Positions 45,008-53,526 of a stretch of 64,000 nucleotides of DNA are shown in pieces. The notes below the pieces were generated by a model, which had not been told where the DNA came from, did not search any database, and worked only from the letters and a program-made list of their open reading frames with translations. The first letter of the stretch is position 1. Each line of letters opens with the position of its first letter. The stretch is from Robiginitomaculum sp. (GTDB lineage Bacteria > Pseudomonadota > Alphaproteobacteria > Caulobacterales > Maricaulaceae), in contig JAJFFO010000017.1 of NCBI GenBank assembly GCA_021776615.1, positions 1 through 64,000 on the forward strand, given 5' to 3'. The position numbers and the translations under genes are program-made.

Positions 45008-46270
45008 TCACTCCGCCGCCCGTGGGTTTGCCTTCATCTTCTTTACCGCAAGGCGCAGCCAGACCATCCCCATGACGCACAGCACGGCCGCCCCCAAAAA
45101 CGGCGCACCGGGGAAATAGATCGGTGCATTGTCACCGCTAAAAACGCCAAACAGGCTGGTGAACAGCACCGGGCCGATGACCGCCCCGACCGCCGTGATG
45201 CTGGCCAAGGCGCCTTGCAATTCGCCTTGGGCGGTTTCCGAAGTGCGGTTGGACATAATCCCCTGCAGGCTAGGCCCGATCAGACCCGCCGGAAACGACA
45301 GCACAATCACCACATAAACCAACCAGCCAATCGAGTTGAACGCATAAGCGATATAGGCCAGCGTTAGCACGGCCAGCCCGGCAATCGCCGAACGCACCTC
45401 GCCAAAACGCGGTATCGCCCAGCGGATGAAGAACGCCTGACTAAGCCCGAAGACCAAGCCGACCAAGCCGAGCGAGACGCCGACATCAAAAGCATCCCAA
45501 CCGTATCTCTCCTGGGTGTAGAACGCCCAAACCGAAGGATAGACCGGATTGGCAATGCCAAAAAACAACATCACCATGGCAAAACTAAGCACCACCGGGC
45601 GTTCGCTCAAATGGCGAAACGCCCCCAGCGGATTTGCCCGTCGCCATTCAAAAACTCGCCGTTTTGCCGGTGTCAGACTCTCCGGCAAAACAAACACGCC
45701 ATAGAGTAAATTCAAAAATGCCAAACCCGCCGCGGCATAGAATGGCGCGCGCACGCCATAATGGGCCAATACCCCGCCAATCACCGGGCCGACGATAAAA
45801 CCGACGCCAAACGCCGCACCGATCAAGCCAAAATTGGCGGCGCGTTTTTCCGGCGGTGACACATCGGCAATAAAGGCGCTGGCAGTCGACATGGTAGCCC
45901 CGAATATGCCCGAAACAATACGCCCGATGAACAACCATAACAGCGTCGGCGCCAAAGCCATGAGCACCAGATTGGCCGCCAGCCCCCCCAAAGACAGCAG
46001 CAAGACCGGACGCCGGCCAAATCTATCGCTTAAATTGCCAATGATCGGCGAAAACAAAAACTGCATCACCGCAAATGCCAACATCAACCAGCCGCCATAA
46101 TAGCTGGCCCCGGCCAGGTCTTCGCCAGTCAATTCGCGAATAAGGTCGGGCAATACCGGCATGATTACGCCAAAACTGGCCATATCAATAAGCACGGTAA
46201 TGAAGATAAAAATCAACGCATTACGCGAACCTAATGGCTTTTTTTTATGGTCGCTACGCACTGCACCCAT
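45008..46270 (-). CDS. MFS transporter, TCR/Tet family
   Basis: A 420-residue membrane protein with about 12 helices. [22 protein letters not shown] is the loop 2-3 signature of the major facilitator superfamily, and the start [18 protein letters not shown] is characteristic of TetA-like drug:H+ antiporters. [26 protein letters not shown] in the second half agrees with TCR. Substrate unknown; many such proteins in non-pathogens are not tetracycline pumps. AGAAGGG precedes ATG at 46270. It reads into tgt, so they may be cotranscribed. Confidence 0.88.
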   Translation of the reverse strand: MGAVRSDHKKKPLGSRNALIFIFITVLIDMASFGVIMPVLPDLIRELTGEDLAGASYYGGWLMLAFAVMQFLFSPIIGNLSDRFGRRPVLLLSLGGLAANLVLMALAPTLLWLFIGRIVSGIFGATMSTASAFIADVSPPEKRAANFGLIGAAFGVGFIVGPVIGGVLAHYGVRAPFYAAAGLAFLNLLYGVFVLPESLTPAKRRVFEWRRANPLGAFRHLSERPVVLSFAMVMLFFGIANPVYPSVWAFYTQERYGWDAFDVGVSLGLVGLVFGLSQAFFIRWAIPRFGEVRSAIAGLAVLTLAYIAYAFNSIGWLVYVVIVLSFPAGLIGPSLQGIMSNRTSETAQGELQGALASITAVGAVIGPVLFTSLFGVFSGDNAPIYFPGAPFLGAAVLCVMGMVWLRLAVKKMKANPRAAE

Positions 46271-46428
46271 GCCCTTCTCAAATTGCCATCAAATAAAGCA
46301 ATGCCGGTTGAAATTCTGGCGAAGACCACCGCAAATTATGGCCGTTCGCACGCTATAGAATAGTTTTTGGTTTTGCTGGCCTCGCCAATACCGCGCCCTA
46401 AAAACCAACACGCGGTGGCCTGCCCACC

Positions 46429-46581
46429 ATGGATACGCATATGTGCAAAATGGTCATAAAGCTGAGTGAAAGTAAAACCTTCAAAAACCTAAAAGCCGCT
46501 TTTGCCGGTGAAAGTCAAGCAAACCGGCGCTATCTATATTTTGCGCAAAACACCCATATTGAAAGCGAAAGCCACAAATAA
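46429..46581 (+). pseudogene. Rubrerythrin N-terminal remnant
   Basis: A 50-codon open frame encodes SKTFKNLKAAFAGESQANRR and YLYFAQ, which matches the first helix of rubrerythrin (ENLKAAFAGESQARNRYTYFA in the family), including the first iron-ligand glutamate. It ends in a stop at 46579 just after YLYFAQNTHIESESHK. The remaining 130 residues (second ferroxidase pair, rubredoxin domain) cannot be found downstream. A decayed or truncated gene is the best reading. A short independent protein is not excluded. Confidence 0.7.
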
Positions 46582-46650
46582 CCGGTTATGTGTTCGGGCA
46601 TGGCCAAAACCGTGCATGAAGTGCTCTGGAGACTTTTTACCAGCGGCCCT

Positions 46651-46989
46651 TTACTCCGCTTTCGCCATCTCCTTGGCTACGGCGGAAATTGCAAAAGAGC
46701 GGTGATGAGGCGGTGCGACGGACCGGGCCATGGCAAGCCCGCCCTCAAGGTCGCTATTTTGTGCCTGATGCATCGCCAGTTCGGCCGTTAGCGAACCCAC
46801 AAGGTCGGGGTTGCCAATGATCGCCAAATTCGCCCGCGCTGCGGCATAATTGCCAAACTGAATTTGAGTGCGCACAGCTTCAACACGAACATATAATGGG
46901 TTGCCCTGGTCTTTTATCGTCCACTTAATTAGGTTCGTAATGCCTTCTGCATTTCTAGTGGCAGCATAACCTTTAGCAAGGATCGCATC
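46651..46989 (-). pseudogene. C-terminal remnant of a helical-repeat protein
   Basis: The minus-strand frame to the stop at 46651 reads ARANLAIIGNPDLVGSLTAE and then LAMARSVAPPHHRSFAISAV, with R and A spacing typical of TPR-like repeats (A..IAD..xR..AL..IA). The open frame continues upstream past 46989 but overlaps the peptidase remnant in another frame and has no ribosome site. I see it as the tail end of a larger gene whose front is lost. Its relation to the S41 remnant by frameshift is possible. Confidence 0.45.
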
Positions 46990-47303
46990 TCCGCCTCTTG
47001 AAATCGATAATGACGCTTGGAATAAAACACAGCCCGGTCCGCGTTTGGAAGGTGGAATGTTCCCAATTCTTGAAAGCCAACTGGATTACCGCCTGTCGGT
47101 TCACCGACCAGTTTTGCGTTAAATATTTGCTCGTACTGGACGGCATTGCTCATCGCCGCTGAAAAAGTTTTCCGGCCGATCAAGACATAAACACCGTCTT
47201 GCCAATCAATGTTATAGAATTGGTCGCACATACAGATCCTTTGCGCCGTTATTTTTTTGTTGTGCACCTTGCTATCTGCTTTTATCTGAAAACTCGGCAG
47301 CAC
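46929..47303 (-). pseudogene. S41 (tail-specific) peptidase remnant
   Basis: About 90 codons of the minus strand resemble the end of S41 family peptidases. GVYVLIGRKTFSAAMSNA holds the catalytic serine (TFSAA), followed by LVGEPTGGNPVGFQELGTF and LPNADRAVFYSKRHYRFQ. Upstream of about 47220, sequence similarity stops and the frame runs toward the tRNA gene. The catalytic front half, PDZ-like part and signal are absent, so the gene cannot be functional. Base composition is more AT-rich than in flanking genes. Confidence 0.65.
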
Positions 47304-47361
47304 AAATACAGATCAGGTGTTGACCATGGCGTTCGCCCTGATAGTTTCCGCGCCTTGGTCA

Positions 47362-47437
47362 GGGCCCGTAGCTCAGCTGGTAGAGCAACTGACTTTTAAT
47401 CAGTAGGTCTCCGGTTCGAACCCGGACGGGCTCACCA
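47362..47437 (+). tRNA. trnK: tRNA-Lys (anticodon UUU)
   Basis: A complete 76-nt cloverleaf. Acceptor arms GGGCCCG and CGGGCTC pair (one G-U), followed by the D arm GCTC...GAGC, the anticodon stem ACTGA/TCAGT with loop CTTTTAA and anticodon TTT, the T arm CCGG-TTCGAAC-CCGG, then A73 and an encoded CCA (47435-47437). Sequence is fully canonical. Decayed genes lie on its left and a Sel1-repeat gene on its right, so it may have served as an insertion site, but no integrase or direct repeat of its 3' end was seen. Confidence 0.97.
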
Positions 47438-47632
47438 AGTTTTCCAATGCATTTGGCGTTGTTTATGGATTGTTGTTTTTGGCAATCCCACCACTGCGCG
47501 ACCAAATCAATGCGTTTGGAGCGCCTGTTTAAAGATTTATGAACACCATCATGGGCAATATGGGCCTCTCTTTGCCTAGCCGTGGCATTTGAGTTACAAC
47601 ACCCTATCGGGAAACCAGTACCGGGCTACATT

Positions 47633-48277
47633 ATGTTGCGAATTGCGGGTAAATCGTTAGCATTGCTGGCTAAGAGAGTATTTCGGTTTTTTTCGCAAAA
47701 TAGCACCACTCCAGACCAACATATCATAGATAATAAAAGCGTAGCTACGACGGAAGCGTTACAAAGAGGCGTTGTGGCATTTAGCGCTCAGGATTTTCCT
47801 GCTGCATCTAAGTGGTTCAGAGAAGCTGCTGAACAGGGGAATGCCGCTGCCCAGCTCATTTTGGGGACTATGTATGGTAACGGTAAGGGCGTGCCGCAGG
47901 ACTTTGCCCAGGCCGTTAGCTGGTATCGCAAGGCCGCCGAACAGGGAAATGTCCTTGCCCAATCCAATCTGGGGATTTTGTACGGTAACGGCAAGGGCGT
48001 GCCGCAGGACTTTGCCCAGGCCGTTAGCTGGTATCGCAAGGCCGCTGAACAGGGCAATGCGACAGCCCAATTCAATCTGGGCGGTATGTACAAAACCGGT
48101 AAGGGCGTGCCGCGGGACTACGTGGAGGCGCATTTTTGGTTTAATTTAGCGGTAACCGCGGGCGATGAACGGGCGTTGAAGCACCTTGACCATGCTGCCA
48201 AGCACATGACACCTGTCGATACTTTCAAGGCGCTAAAACGTGCCCGTGAATGGTTTGAAACGCATCCACAAAAATAG
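47633..48277 (+). CDS. Sel1-like repeat protein
   Basis: A 214-residue protein with Sel1 (SLR) repeats, a TPR-like fold for protein contacts. Repeat units of 36 residues are seen, each ending in AQAVSWYRKAAEQGN, with the pattern A..LG.MY.NGKGVPQD. Units two and three are nearly identical in DNA (period 108 bp), which indicates recent duplication. The N-terminus up to about residue 40 is not repetitive and has a basic, hydrophobic character (LRIAGKSLALLAKRVFRFF). Start uncertain: ATG at 47633 or GTG at 47582, neither with a good ribosome site. Confidence 0.85.
   Translation: MLRIAGKSLALLAKRVFRFFSQNSTTPDQHIIDNKSVATTEALQRGVVAFSAQDFPAASKWFREAAEQGNAAAQLILGTMYGNGKGVPQDFAQAVSWYRKAAEQGNVLAQSNLGILYGNGKGVPQDFAQAVSWYRKAAEQGNATAQFNLGGMYKTGKGVPRDYVEAHFWFNLAVTAGDERALKHLDHAAKHMTPVDTFKALKRAREWFETHPQK
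47873..48088 (+). repeat. 108-bp tandem duplication inside the Sel1 gene
   Basis: Copies at 47873-47980 and 47981-48088 differ at only a few places, mainly third positions and the last codons of each unit, and translate to 36 residues each. The next unit after 48089 is more diverged. Such recent expansion lets the repeat number change by slippage or recombination. Confidence 0.85.
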
Positions 48278-48318
48278 AATGACGACTGTTCACATTCAAA
48301 ATTATTAGCTTTAAATAT

Positions 48319-48469
48319 ATGCCCTACCGCTTCGCTGCTTGAGGGTGGGGATTCCTTTATGCCCTACCGCTTCGCTGCTTGAGGGCGGGGGATTCCTTTA
48401 TGCCCTACCGCTTCGCTGCTTGAGGGCGGGGGATTCCTTTATGCCCTACCGCTTCGCTGCTTGAGGGCG
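48319..48469. repeat. Tandem 40-41-bp repeat, four units
   Basis: Four direct copies start at 48319, 48359, 48400 and 48441, each reading ATGCCCTACCGCTTCGCTGC then TTGAGGGCGGGGGATTCCTTT (first copy slightly shorter; last copy cut off after GAGGGCG). Each has GCCCT...AGGGC that can form a small hairpin. There is no spacer variation, so it is not CRISPR. It lies in the gap between the Sel1 gene and the retropepsin-like gene. Confidence 0.9.
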
Positions 48470-48528
48470 CTCTTCCCACGGCATCAGCCACCGCCTATGC
48501 TGTGTGCTTGTCGAAATGGAGACAGATA

Positions 48529-49245
48529 TTGCGCGACGCCCTTGGATTTTTTGCTATTTTTGCTCTCATCGTCGCCGCGCTTATGCTCATTGTCGGGCTG
48601 GTGGCGCCCGGTGCCTTGCCCAGCACCGATGATCGCGGCCAATTTGTCTATCTGATTATCCTGTTGGCGGTGATCAGCGCCGGGATGTTTACTGGCTCTA
48701 CCGCGCGCTTTGGCATTGCCTTGCGCCATGGCTTGATCTGGATTGGCATATTTTTATTCGCGGTCACGCTTTACGCCTTTCGCGATGATTTCGCTTTGGT
48801 CGGCAATCAGGTCATGGCAGAACTGGTGCCATCGCGCGCACAGCCCATAAGCCAGTTGGAAACTTCATCGGGCAGCACGAATGCCGTGGCGTTGCGCAAA
48901 TCCGCTGACGGGCATTTTTGGGCTGATGGCAAGGTGGAAAACACCCATGTGCGTTTCATGGTCGACACCGGGGCCAGCACCGTGGCCCTGACGCTTAATG
49001 ATGCGCGCCGCGCCGGGTTTAAGCCTAAGGACTTGCGCTTTGTGGTGCCGGTCAGCACCGCCGCCGGACAGGTTATGGCCGCGCCCATCACCCTTGAGAA
49101 ATTAAGCATTGGTGGTCTTTTGGTGCGCGACGTCAATGCTTTGGTGCTTCGTGATGGTCTAAACACATCGCTTTTAGGCATGAGCTATCTTGGCCGTTTG
49201 TCGCGCTTTGAAGCCAGCCAAAACCAGCTTATCCTGCGCCGCTAA
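48529..49245 (+). CDS. Membrane-anchored retropepsin-like aspartic protease (TIGR02281 type)
   Basis: A 238-residue protein with three N-terminal hydrophobic helices (about residues 4-95) and a C-terminal single-domain aspartic protease. The catalytic aspartate is D146 in MVDTGAST, and the flap-side pattern ends with LLGMSYLGRLSRFE, as in bacterial retropepsin-like proteases that act as dimers. Role unknown; related proteins occur mainly in alphaproteobacteria. TTG at 48529 has GGAG 7 nt upstream; an upstream GTG at 48502 has no ribosome site and lies close to the tandem repeat. Confidence 0.85.
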   Translation: MRDALGFFAIFALIVAALMLIVGLVAPGALPSTDDRGQFVYLIILLAVISAGMFTGSTARFGIALRHGLIWIGIFLFAVTLYAFRDDFALVGNQVMAELVPSRAQPISQLETSSGSTNAVALRKSADGHFWADGKVENTHVRFMVDTGASTVALTLNDARRAGFKPKDLRFVVPVSTAAGQVMAAPITLEKLSIGGLLVRDVNALVLRDGLNTSLLGMSYLGRLSRFEASQNQLILRR

Positions 49246-50059
49246 GCACATCGCGCAACATCAATATGCCCGCCACAAACAGCAATACCGCCATTAAGCG
49301 CCGCAATTGTTTGACCGGCAGCGCGTGGGCCAACGCAACGCCCACAGGGGCCATCAACACTGTCAGGCTGGCGATAAACACAAAGCCGACAAGATTGACA
49401 TAACCAAGCGATAAAAACGGCAGGCCCTGCTGCCCCCACCCGGCAAAAATAAAGCCCAAACTGGCCGGTAGACCAATGGCCGCGCCAAACCCTGCCGCTG
49501 TGCCCACAGCCCGGTGAATCGGCTTGCCACACAGGGTCATGGTGATCACCCCAATGACGCCGCCGCCAATGCCGGCCATGGCCGAAAACATGCCAATCAG
49601 TGCCGCAATCATCGGCCCAAACGGTGCACCCGGCAGGGTGTCCCGCAAACGCCAATTTGGTTGGCCGAGGCCCATTTGTACGGCAATCAACAATAAGAAC
49701 ACACCAAACCCGGCGGTAAGCGCCCTGCCCGGCGCCGCGCTGGCGGCCAGCGCCCCGACCATTGCCCCGGCCATAATCCACGGCACCCAGCTTCTGAGTA
49801 GCGCCACATCCACGGCTCCGCGTTTATAGTGGGCTAAGCTTGAGCGAATAGAGGTGGCGATGATGGTTGCCAGCGAAGTGGCCACCGCCACCTTCATGCG
49901 CACCGCATCATCAACGCCCAGCGCCCCAAAGGCAGCATACAGCGCCGGGACAATCACCACGCCGCCGCCAATGCCAAACAGGCCGGCAATCAGCCCGGCA
50001 AAAATTCCCGCGCCAATTAGCGTCACAATTAAAGGCCATTGCGCCAATAAGGTTTCCAT
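49229..50059 (-). CDS. TauE/SafE-family sulfite or organosulfonate exporter
   Basis: A 276-residue membrane protein with about eight helices of the TauE/SafE (formerly DUF81) family. Glycine-rich motifs GLFGIGGGVVIVPAL near the N-terminus and the inverted copy GIGGGVIGV in the middle are diagnostic. Members export sulfite, sulfoacetate or related anions. ATG at 50059 overlaps the dusA stop (TGATG), suggesting coupling; ATG at 50071 would overlap further. A link to the sulfate genes at 57-61 kb is only a thematic guess. Confidence 0.85.
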   Translation of the reverse strand: METLLAQWPLIVTLIGAGIFAGLIAGLFGIGGGVVIVPALYAAFGALGVDDAVRMKVAVATSLATIIATSIRSSLAHYKRGAVDVALLRSWVPWIMAGAMVGALAASAAPGRALTAGFGVFLLLIAVQMGLGQPNWRLRDTLPGAPFGPMIAALIGMFSAMAGIGGGVIGVITMTLCGKPIHRAVGTAAGFGAAIGLPASLGFIFAGWGQQGLPFLSLGYVNLVGFVFIASLTVLMAPVGVALAHALPVKQLRRLMAVLLFVAGILMLRDVLSGAG

Positions 50060-51048
50060 CACGCCGCCCATTGCGCCCCCAATACGGCTTGCGCCGCCTT
50101 GAGTATCACCTCCGGCCCGGCACCCGGTTTTGGCCCCTCTTCAGACAAGGTGCGCCGCCAGGTGCGCGCCCCTGCCTCGCCGGCAAAAAGCCCAATCACA
50201 TGGCGGGTAATGGCGTGCAGCGGCGTACCCGCCTGCGTCTCGCGCGCGGCATAGGCAATCAAACCCTCAATAATGGCCGGTTTTTGCGGTGCATTTTCGA
50301 CATGCCCAAATACCTGCGCATCGACATCGGCCAACACCCACGGCGTCTGATAAGCGGCCCGACCCAGCATCGCGCCATCCAAACTCGCCGCCTCTTCCAA
50401 GGCGTGAGGCACATCGCGCAAGCCGCCATTGAGCACAATATCAAGATGCGGATAGCTCGCCTTTATCGTCCGCACCAAATCATAATCCAGCGGCGGAATA
50501 GTGCGGTTATCCTTGGGGCTGAGGCCCTGCAGCCAAGCTTTGCGCGCATGCACAATAAAGGTTTTGCAAGGCGCTGCCGCCACGGTTTCGATAAACTGCG
50601 GCAAGGTCTCGCACGGTTCCTGATCGTCAATGCCAAGGCGACATTTCACCGTCACCGGCACATGCACCGCCTCCTTCATCGCCGCCACGCATTCGGCCAC
50701 CAATGTTGGCCGTGCCATCAACGCCGCGCCAAACGCGCCCGATTGCACCCGGTCAGATGGGCAGCCAACATTGAGATTAACCTCTTTATACCCGGCATCT
50801 TCCGCCATTTTCGCGGCACGCGCTAACTCTGCCGGGTCGGCACCGCCGAGCTGGATTGCCACCGGGTGTTCGGCCACATCAAAGCGCATAAGCCGGTTTG
50901 CATCGCCATGGATTAAAGCCTTGGCGGTAACCATTTCAGTATACAACAAAGCGTGACTTGTGATTAGACGATGGAAAAACCGGCAATGCCGATCCGTCCA
51001 ATCCATCATCGGTGCAATACTAAAACTATGGGCGGGCTTTTGGGGCAT
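50059..51048 (-). CDS. dusA: tRNA-dihydrouridine synthase A
   Basis: A 329-residue FMN enzyme that reduces uridines in the tRNA D loop (positions 20/20a). The TIM barrel begins SIAPMMDWTDRHCRFFHRL, and the catalytic cysteine is in NVGCPSDRVQSGAFGAAL. The C-terminal helical RNA-binding domain includes HVIGLFAGEAGARTWRRTLSE, typical of DusA. The start ATG at 51048 has a GGGG-containing leader. It sits 45 bp after the mannose-1-phosphate guanylyltransferase stop in the same direction. Confidence 0.95.
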   Translation of the reverse strand: MPQKPAHSFSIAPMMDWTDRHCRFFHRLITSHALLYTEMVTAKALIHGDANRLMRFDVAEHPVAIQLGGADPAELARAAKMAEDAGYKEVNLNVGCPSDRVQSGAFGAALMARPTLVAECVAAMKEAVHVPVTVKCRLGIDDQEPCETLPQFIETVAAAPCKTFIVHARKAWLQGLSPKDNRTIPPLDYDLVRTIKASYPHLDIVLNGGLRDVPHALEEAASLDGAMLGRAAYQTPWVLADVDAQVFGHVENAPQKPAIIEGLIAYAARETQAGTPLHAITRHVIGLFAGEAGARTWRRTLSEEGPKPGAGPEVILKAAQAVLGAQWAA

Positions 51049-51093
51049 AGAGCGGTTATGGGCCGGATTAATGATGATTTCAAACCCTGCGGT

Positions 51094-52167
51094 TCAGCGC
51101 TCGTCTTCTTCAAGGTTTTCAATCAATGCTTTGAGGTTTTGCGCTTCGGCCAATGGCATGACCAGCACCGCTTTTTTTGTGGTGATGATGGCCAGGTTTT
51201 CCACGCCGTAAGCAGCAATCATCGGTCCGTCCGCATGCAATAAACAATCGCGGGCTTTGTTCATGATCACCCGGCCATGAATGGCATTGCCGTGCGCGTC
51301 TTTGGTCATAAGCTCGTGCAATGCTGGCCATGAGCCGATATCGCTCCACCCCGCCCCAAGCGGCACAATGGCGGCGCATTTCGTGTTTTCCATCACCGCA
51401 TAGTCCAGCGATTCACCGGGGCATTTGGCAAAGCTTTCTTCGGCCAAATGTTGAAATATGCCGTCCTCGCGCGCTTCATGCCATGCGGCGGCGGCATGGC
51501 GCATAATGTCGGGCCTATGCGTCGCCATTTCGGCGAGCATCACATCGGCGCGAAACAGGAAAATGCCCGCATTCCACACATAATTCTGGTCGGCAAGATA
51601 AGTTTTTGCAGTCGCCAGATCCGGCTTTTCAACAAAACTATCGACGTTAAAGGCCACCCCGTCTATGGCCGCGCCGCGGCGGATATAACCATAGCCGGTG
51701 GCTGGATGATTTGGCTTGGCACCAAAGGTGACGATATGGCCTTGCGCCGCTGCGGCGGCTCCGGCGCGAACCGCGTCAACAAAGGCTTGGCGGTCGGCCA
51801 TATAATGATCCGCCGCCAACAGCAAAATTTGCGCATCATCGCCATAATGCCGCTGCACGGCCAGCGCCGCACTCACTGCGCAGGGGGCGGTATTGCGCGG
51901 GCACGGCTCGGTAATAATCGAGGCGGGCGCGGTATTCACCGCTTCGCATTGTGCCTTTATCTGTTTCCCATGGCGTTCAGCGCACACGACGATCGGTGCG
52001 GCAAAGCCTTTGGTTTGCGGGCATCGCAATAGAGTTTCCTGCAATAACGTCAATTGGCTGTTAAGCGCGTGCAACTGCTTGGGTTTTTCGCGGGTGGAAA
52101 GCGGCCAAAGCCGGGTTCCCGCGCCGCCCGACATAATCACCGGTACGATATTGACGCTAATGCTCAT
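51094..52167 (-). CDS. manC: Mannose-1-phosphate guanylyltransferase (no PMI domain)
   Basis: A 357-residue nucleotidyltransferase that makes GDP-mannose from mannose-1-phosphate and GTP. The N-terminal signature is IVPVIMSGGAGTRLWPLSTREKPKQ, followed by YVWNAGIFLFRADVMLAEM and FVEKPDLATAKTYL of the GDP-mannose pyrophosphorylase family. The C-terminal phosphomannose isomerase domain found in bifunctional ManC is absent. ATG at 52167 shares ATGA with the stop of the AGE-family gene, which could supply that missing isomerase activity. Confidence 0.92.
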   Translation of the reverse strand: MSISVNIVPVIMSGGAGTRLWPLSTREKPKQLHALNSQLTLLQETLLRCPQTKGFAAPIVVCAERHGKQIKAQCEAVNTAPASIITEPCPRNTAPCAVSAALAVQRHYGDDAQILLLAADHYMADRQAFVDAVRAGAAAAAQGHIVTFGAKPNHPATGYGYIRRGAAIDGVAFNVDSFVEKPDLATAKTYLADQNYVWNAGIFLFRADVMLAEMATHRPDIMRHAAAAWHEAREDGIFQHLAEESFAKCPGESLDYAVMENTKCAAIVPLGAGWSDIGSWPALHELMTKDAHGNAIHGRVIMNKARDCLLHADGPMIAAYGVENLAIITTKKAVLVMPLAEAQNLKALIENLEEDER

Positions 52168-53363
52168 GCTGCCTCGTTCGCCTTTGCAGCTAACGCACAC
52201 TCCACCTCTGCGGCGGCGCTGACAAGGTGGTAAACAATGCTGGCCGGGACATGACTGGACAAGGCCTGCCCGTCTTTATCAAATTCATCGACCCACAGCC
52301 CCGGCGTGCTCACCGCGAAATGGGTTTTGCTCATACGCTGCAACAGCCCCGCGGCCTGCCGGTGCCGATCCGCCGTGCGCGTTTCGCGCTGCGCGGTAAT
52401 GGCCTTGAGCCATTCTGTCTGCCCCCATAAGCGCCGCGACGGCACAATGGCATTGCCCTTTTCATCAAAAGCGCTCAGCAAAAACCCCTCACCCTTCGCG
52501 CCAAAACCATCAGCCAACTGGCCAAGGTTTTGTGCCATGGGCGATACCGGGGCTTTGCCCAATTTGGCACGCCGGTGCAGTAACCAGCACCATTCGGCCA
52601 CATGCCCCGGCTCGACGCGATACGGCGCAATGGGGGTTAAATTCAGATCAAAATTTTCGACCAAAACACCGCTTTCTGGCAAGATGAAATACTCTTGCAA
52701 AAGCGCTATAATGTCATCTGCACGGGTCAGGTAATGCGCATCATTGCTGGCTTCATAGAGCGCCAACATTGCTTCCAGCATGTGCATATGCGGGTTTTGC
52801 CGTCGTGGCTGGCTGGGCGTCAGCCCTTCATGCCAGCCACCTTGTTTGGCGCCCATGGCTTCGTCAATAAAGGCCAATAAATCCACTGCCAATTGCAGGA
52901 TTTGCGAGTCATTGGTTGCTCGGCTGGCCCATGCTAACGCCAACAAGTGGAAGCTGTGGTCATAAAGATCGCGCCGCGGGTCACACACGTGACCATCGGC
53001 GTCCAGAAGGTAAGCAAATCCTGGCTCATTATCGCCCTTGTTTTTGGTGTGCAGCAAATACTCCACGCCCCAACTGACCAAATCCTTGGTATCCGCCCAG
53101 CCCAGAACCCCGGCATGGGAAAATGCATAAATCTGCCGCGAACTTACCCGCAAGCGGCGCATGGCCCGCACATCCGGCGTGCCATCAAAATGCAATTGTT
53201 CGAAAAAGCCGCCGTTTTTACGGTCAACGCCGCTCGCTGCCCATAGAGGCACAACCTCTTTGGCGCACCAATCAACAAAGTTGCGGGCATTGGTTTCAAA
53301 AGATGCGTCAACATCCATATCTTCCTCAAAGGTCGCGCCTATTCCGGCATTTTGTTGATTCAT
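52164..53363 (-). CDS. AGE-family sugar epimerase/isomerase
   Basis: A 399-residue (alpha/alpha)6-barrel protein of the N-acylglucosamine 2-epimerase family. The start region NGGFFEQLHFDG and RRLRVSSRQIYAFSHAG, then HVCDPRRDLYDHSFHLLAL and NPHMHMLEAMLALYEAS, are typical and hold the catalytic histidines. Some alphaproteobacterial members isomerise mannose-6-phosphate and fructose-6-phosphate. Its overlap (ATGA) with the GDP-mannose gene supports that role, but other aldose isomerase activities cannot be excluded. Confidence 0.85.
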   Translation of the reverse strand: MNQQNAGIGATFEEDMDVDASFETNARNFVDWCAKEVVPLWAASGVDRKNGGFFEQLHFDGTPDVRAMRRLRVSSRQIYAFSHAGVLGWADTKDLVSWGVEYLLHTKNKGDNEPGFAYLLDADGHVCDPRRDLYDHSFHLLALAWASRATNDSQILQLAVDLLAFIDEAMGAKQGGWHEGLTPSQPRRQNPHMHMLEAMLALYEASNDAHYLTRADDIIALLQEYFILPESGVLVENFDLNLTPIAPYRVEPGHVAEWCWLLHRRAKLGKAPVSPMAQNLGQLADGFGAKGEGFLLSAFDEKGNAIVPSRRLWGQTEWLKAITAQRETRTADRHRQAAGLLQRMSKTHFAVSTPGLWVDEFDKDGQALSSHVPASIVYHLVSAAAEVECALAAKANEAA

Positions 53364-53526
53364 TTAGCTTCTGTCCCCGGACGCATAAACTCATATCAAC
53401 CCCAAACCCTTACGATTATGCAAACAGACAAGAGATTGGCCAACCCAGCCCCTCGTATTGCGCCGCTCTTTCGACCTCTATAAACATGAGCAAGGATCGT
53501 GCAGGCGTTGGAAAGGATGTGGCGAG

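Noticed and set aside
47199-47399. 66-codon frame ending in RARSSAGRATDF
   Set aside because: Its end is just the tRNA-Lys gene read as protein, and the start has no ribosome site.
47362-47437. tRNA-Lys as attachment site of an integrated element
   Set aside because: No integrase, no direct repeat of the tRNA 3' end and no phage genes were seen in the window; only gene remnants support it.
48319-48469. CRISPR array
   Set aside because: The units are contiguous 40-41-bp repeats with no variable spacers and no cas genes nearby.
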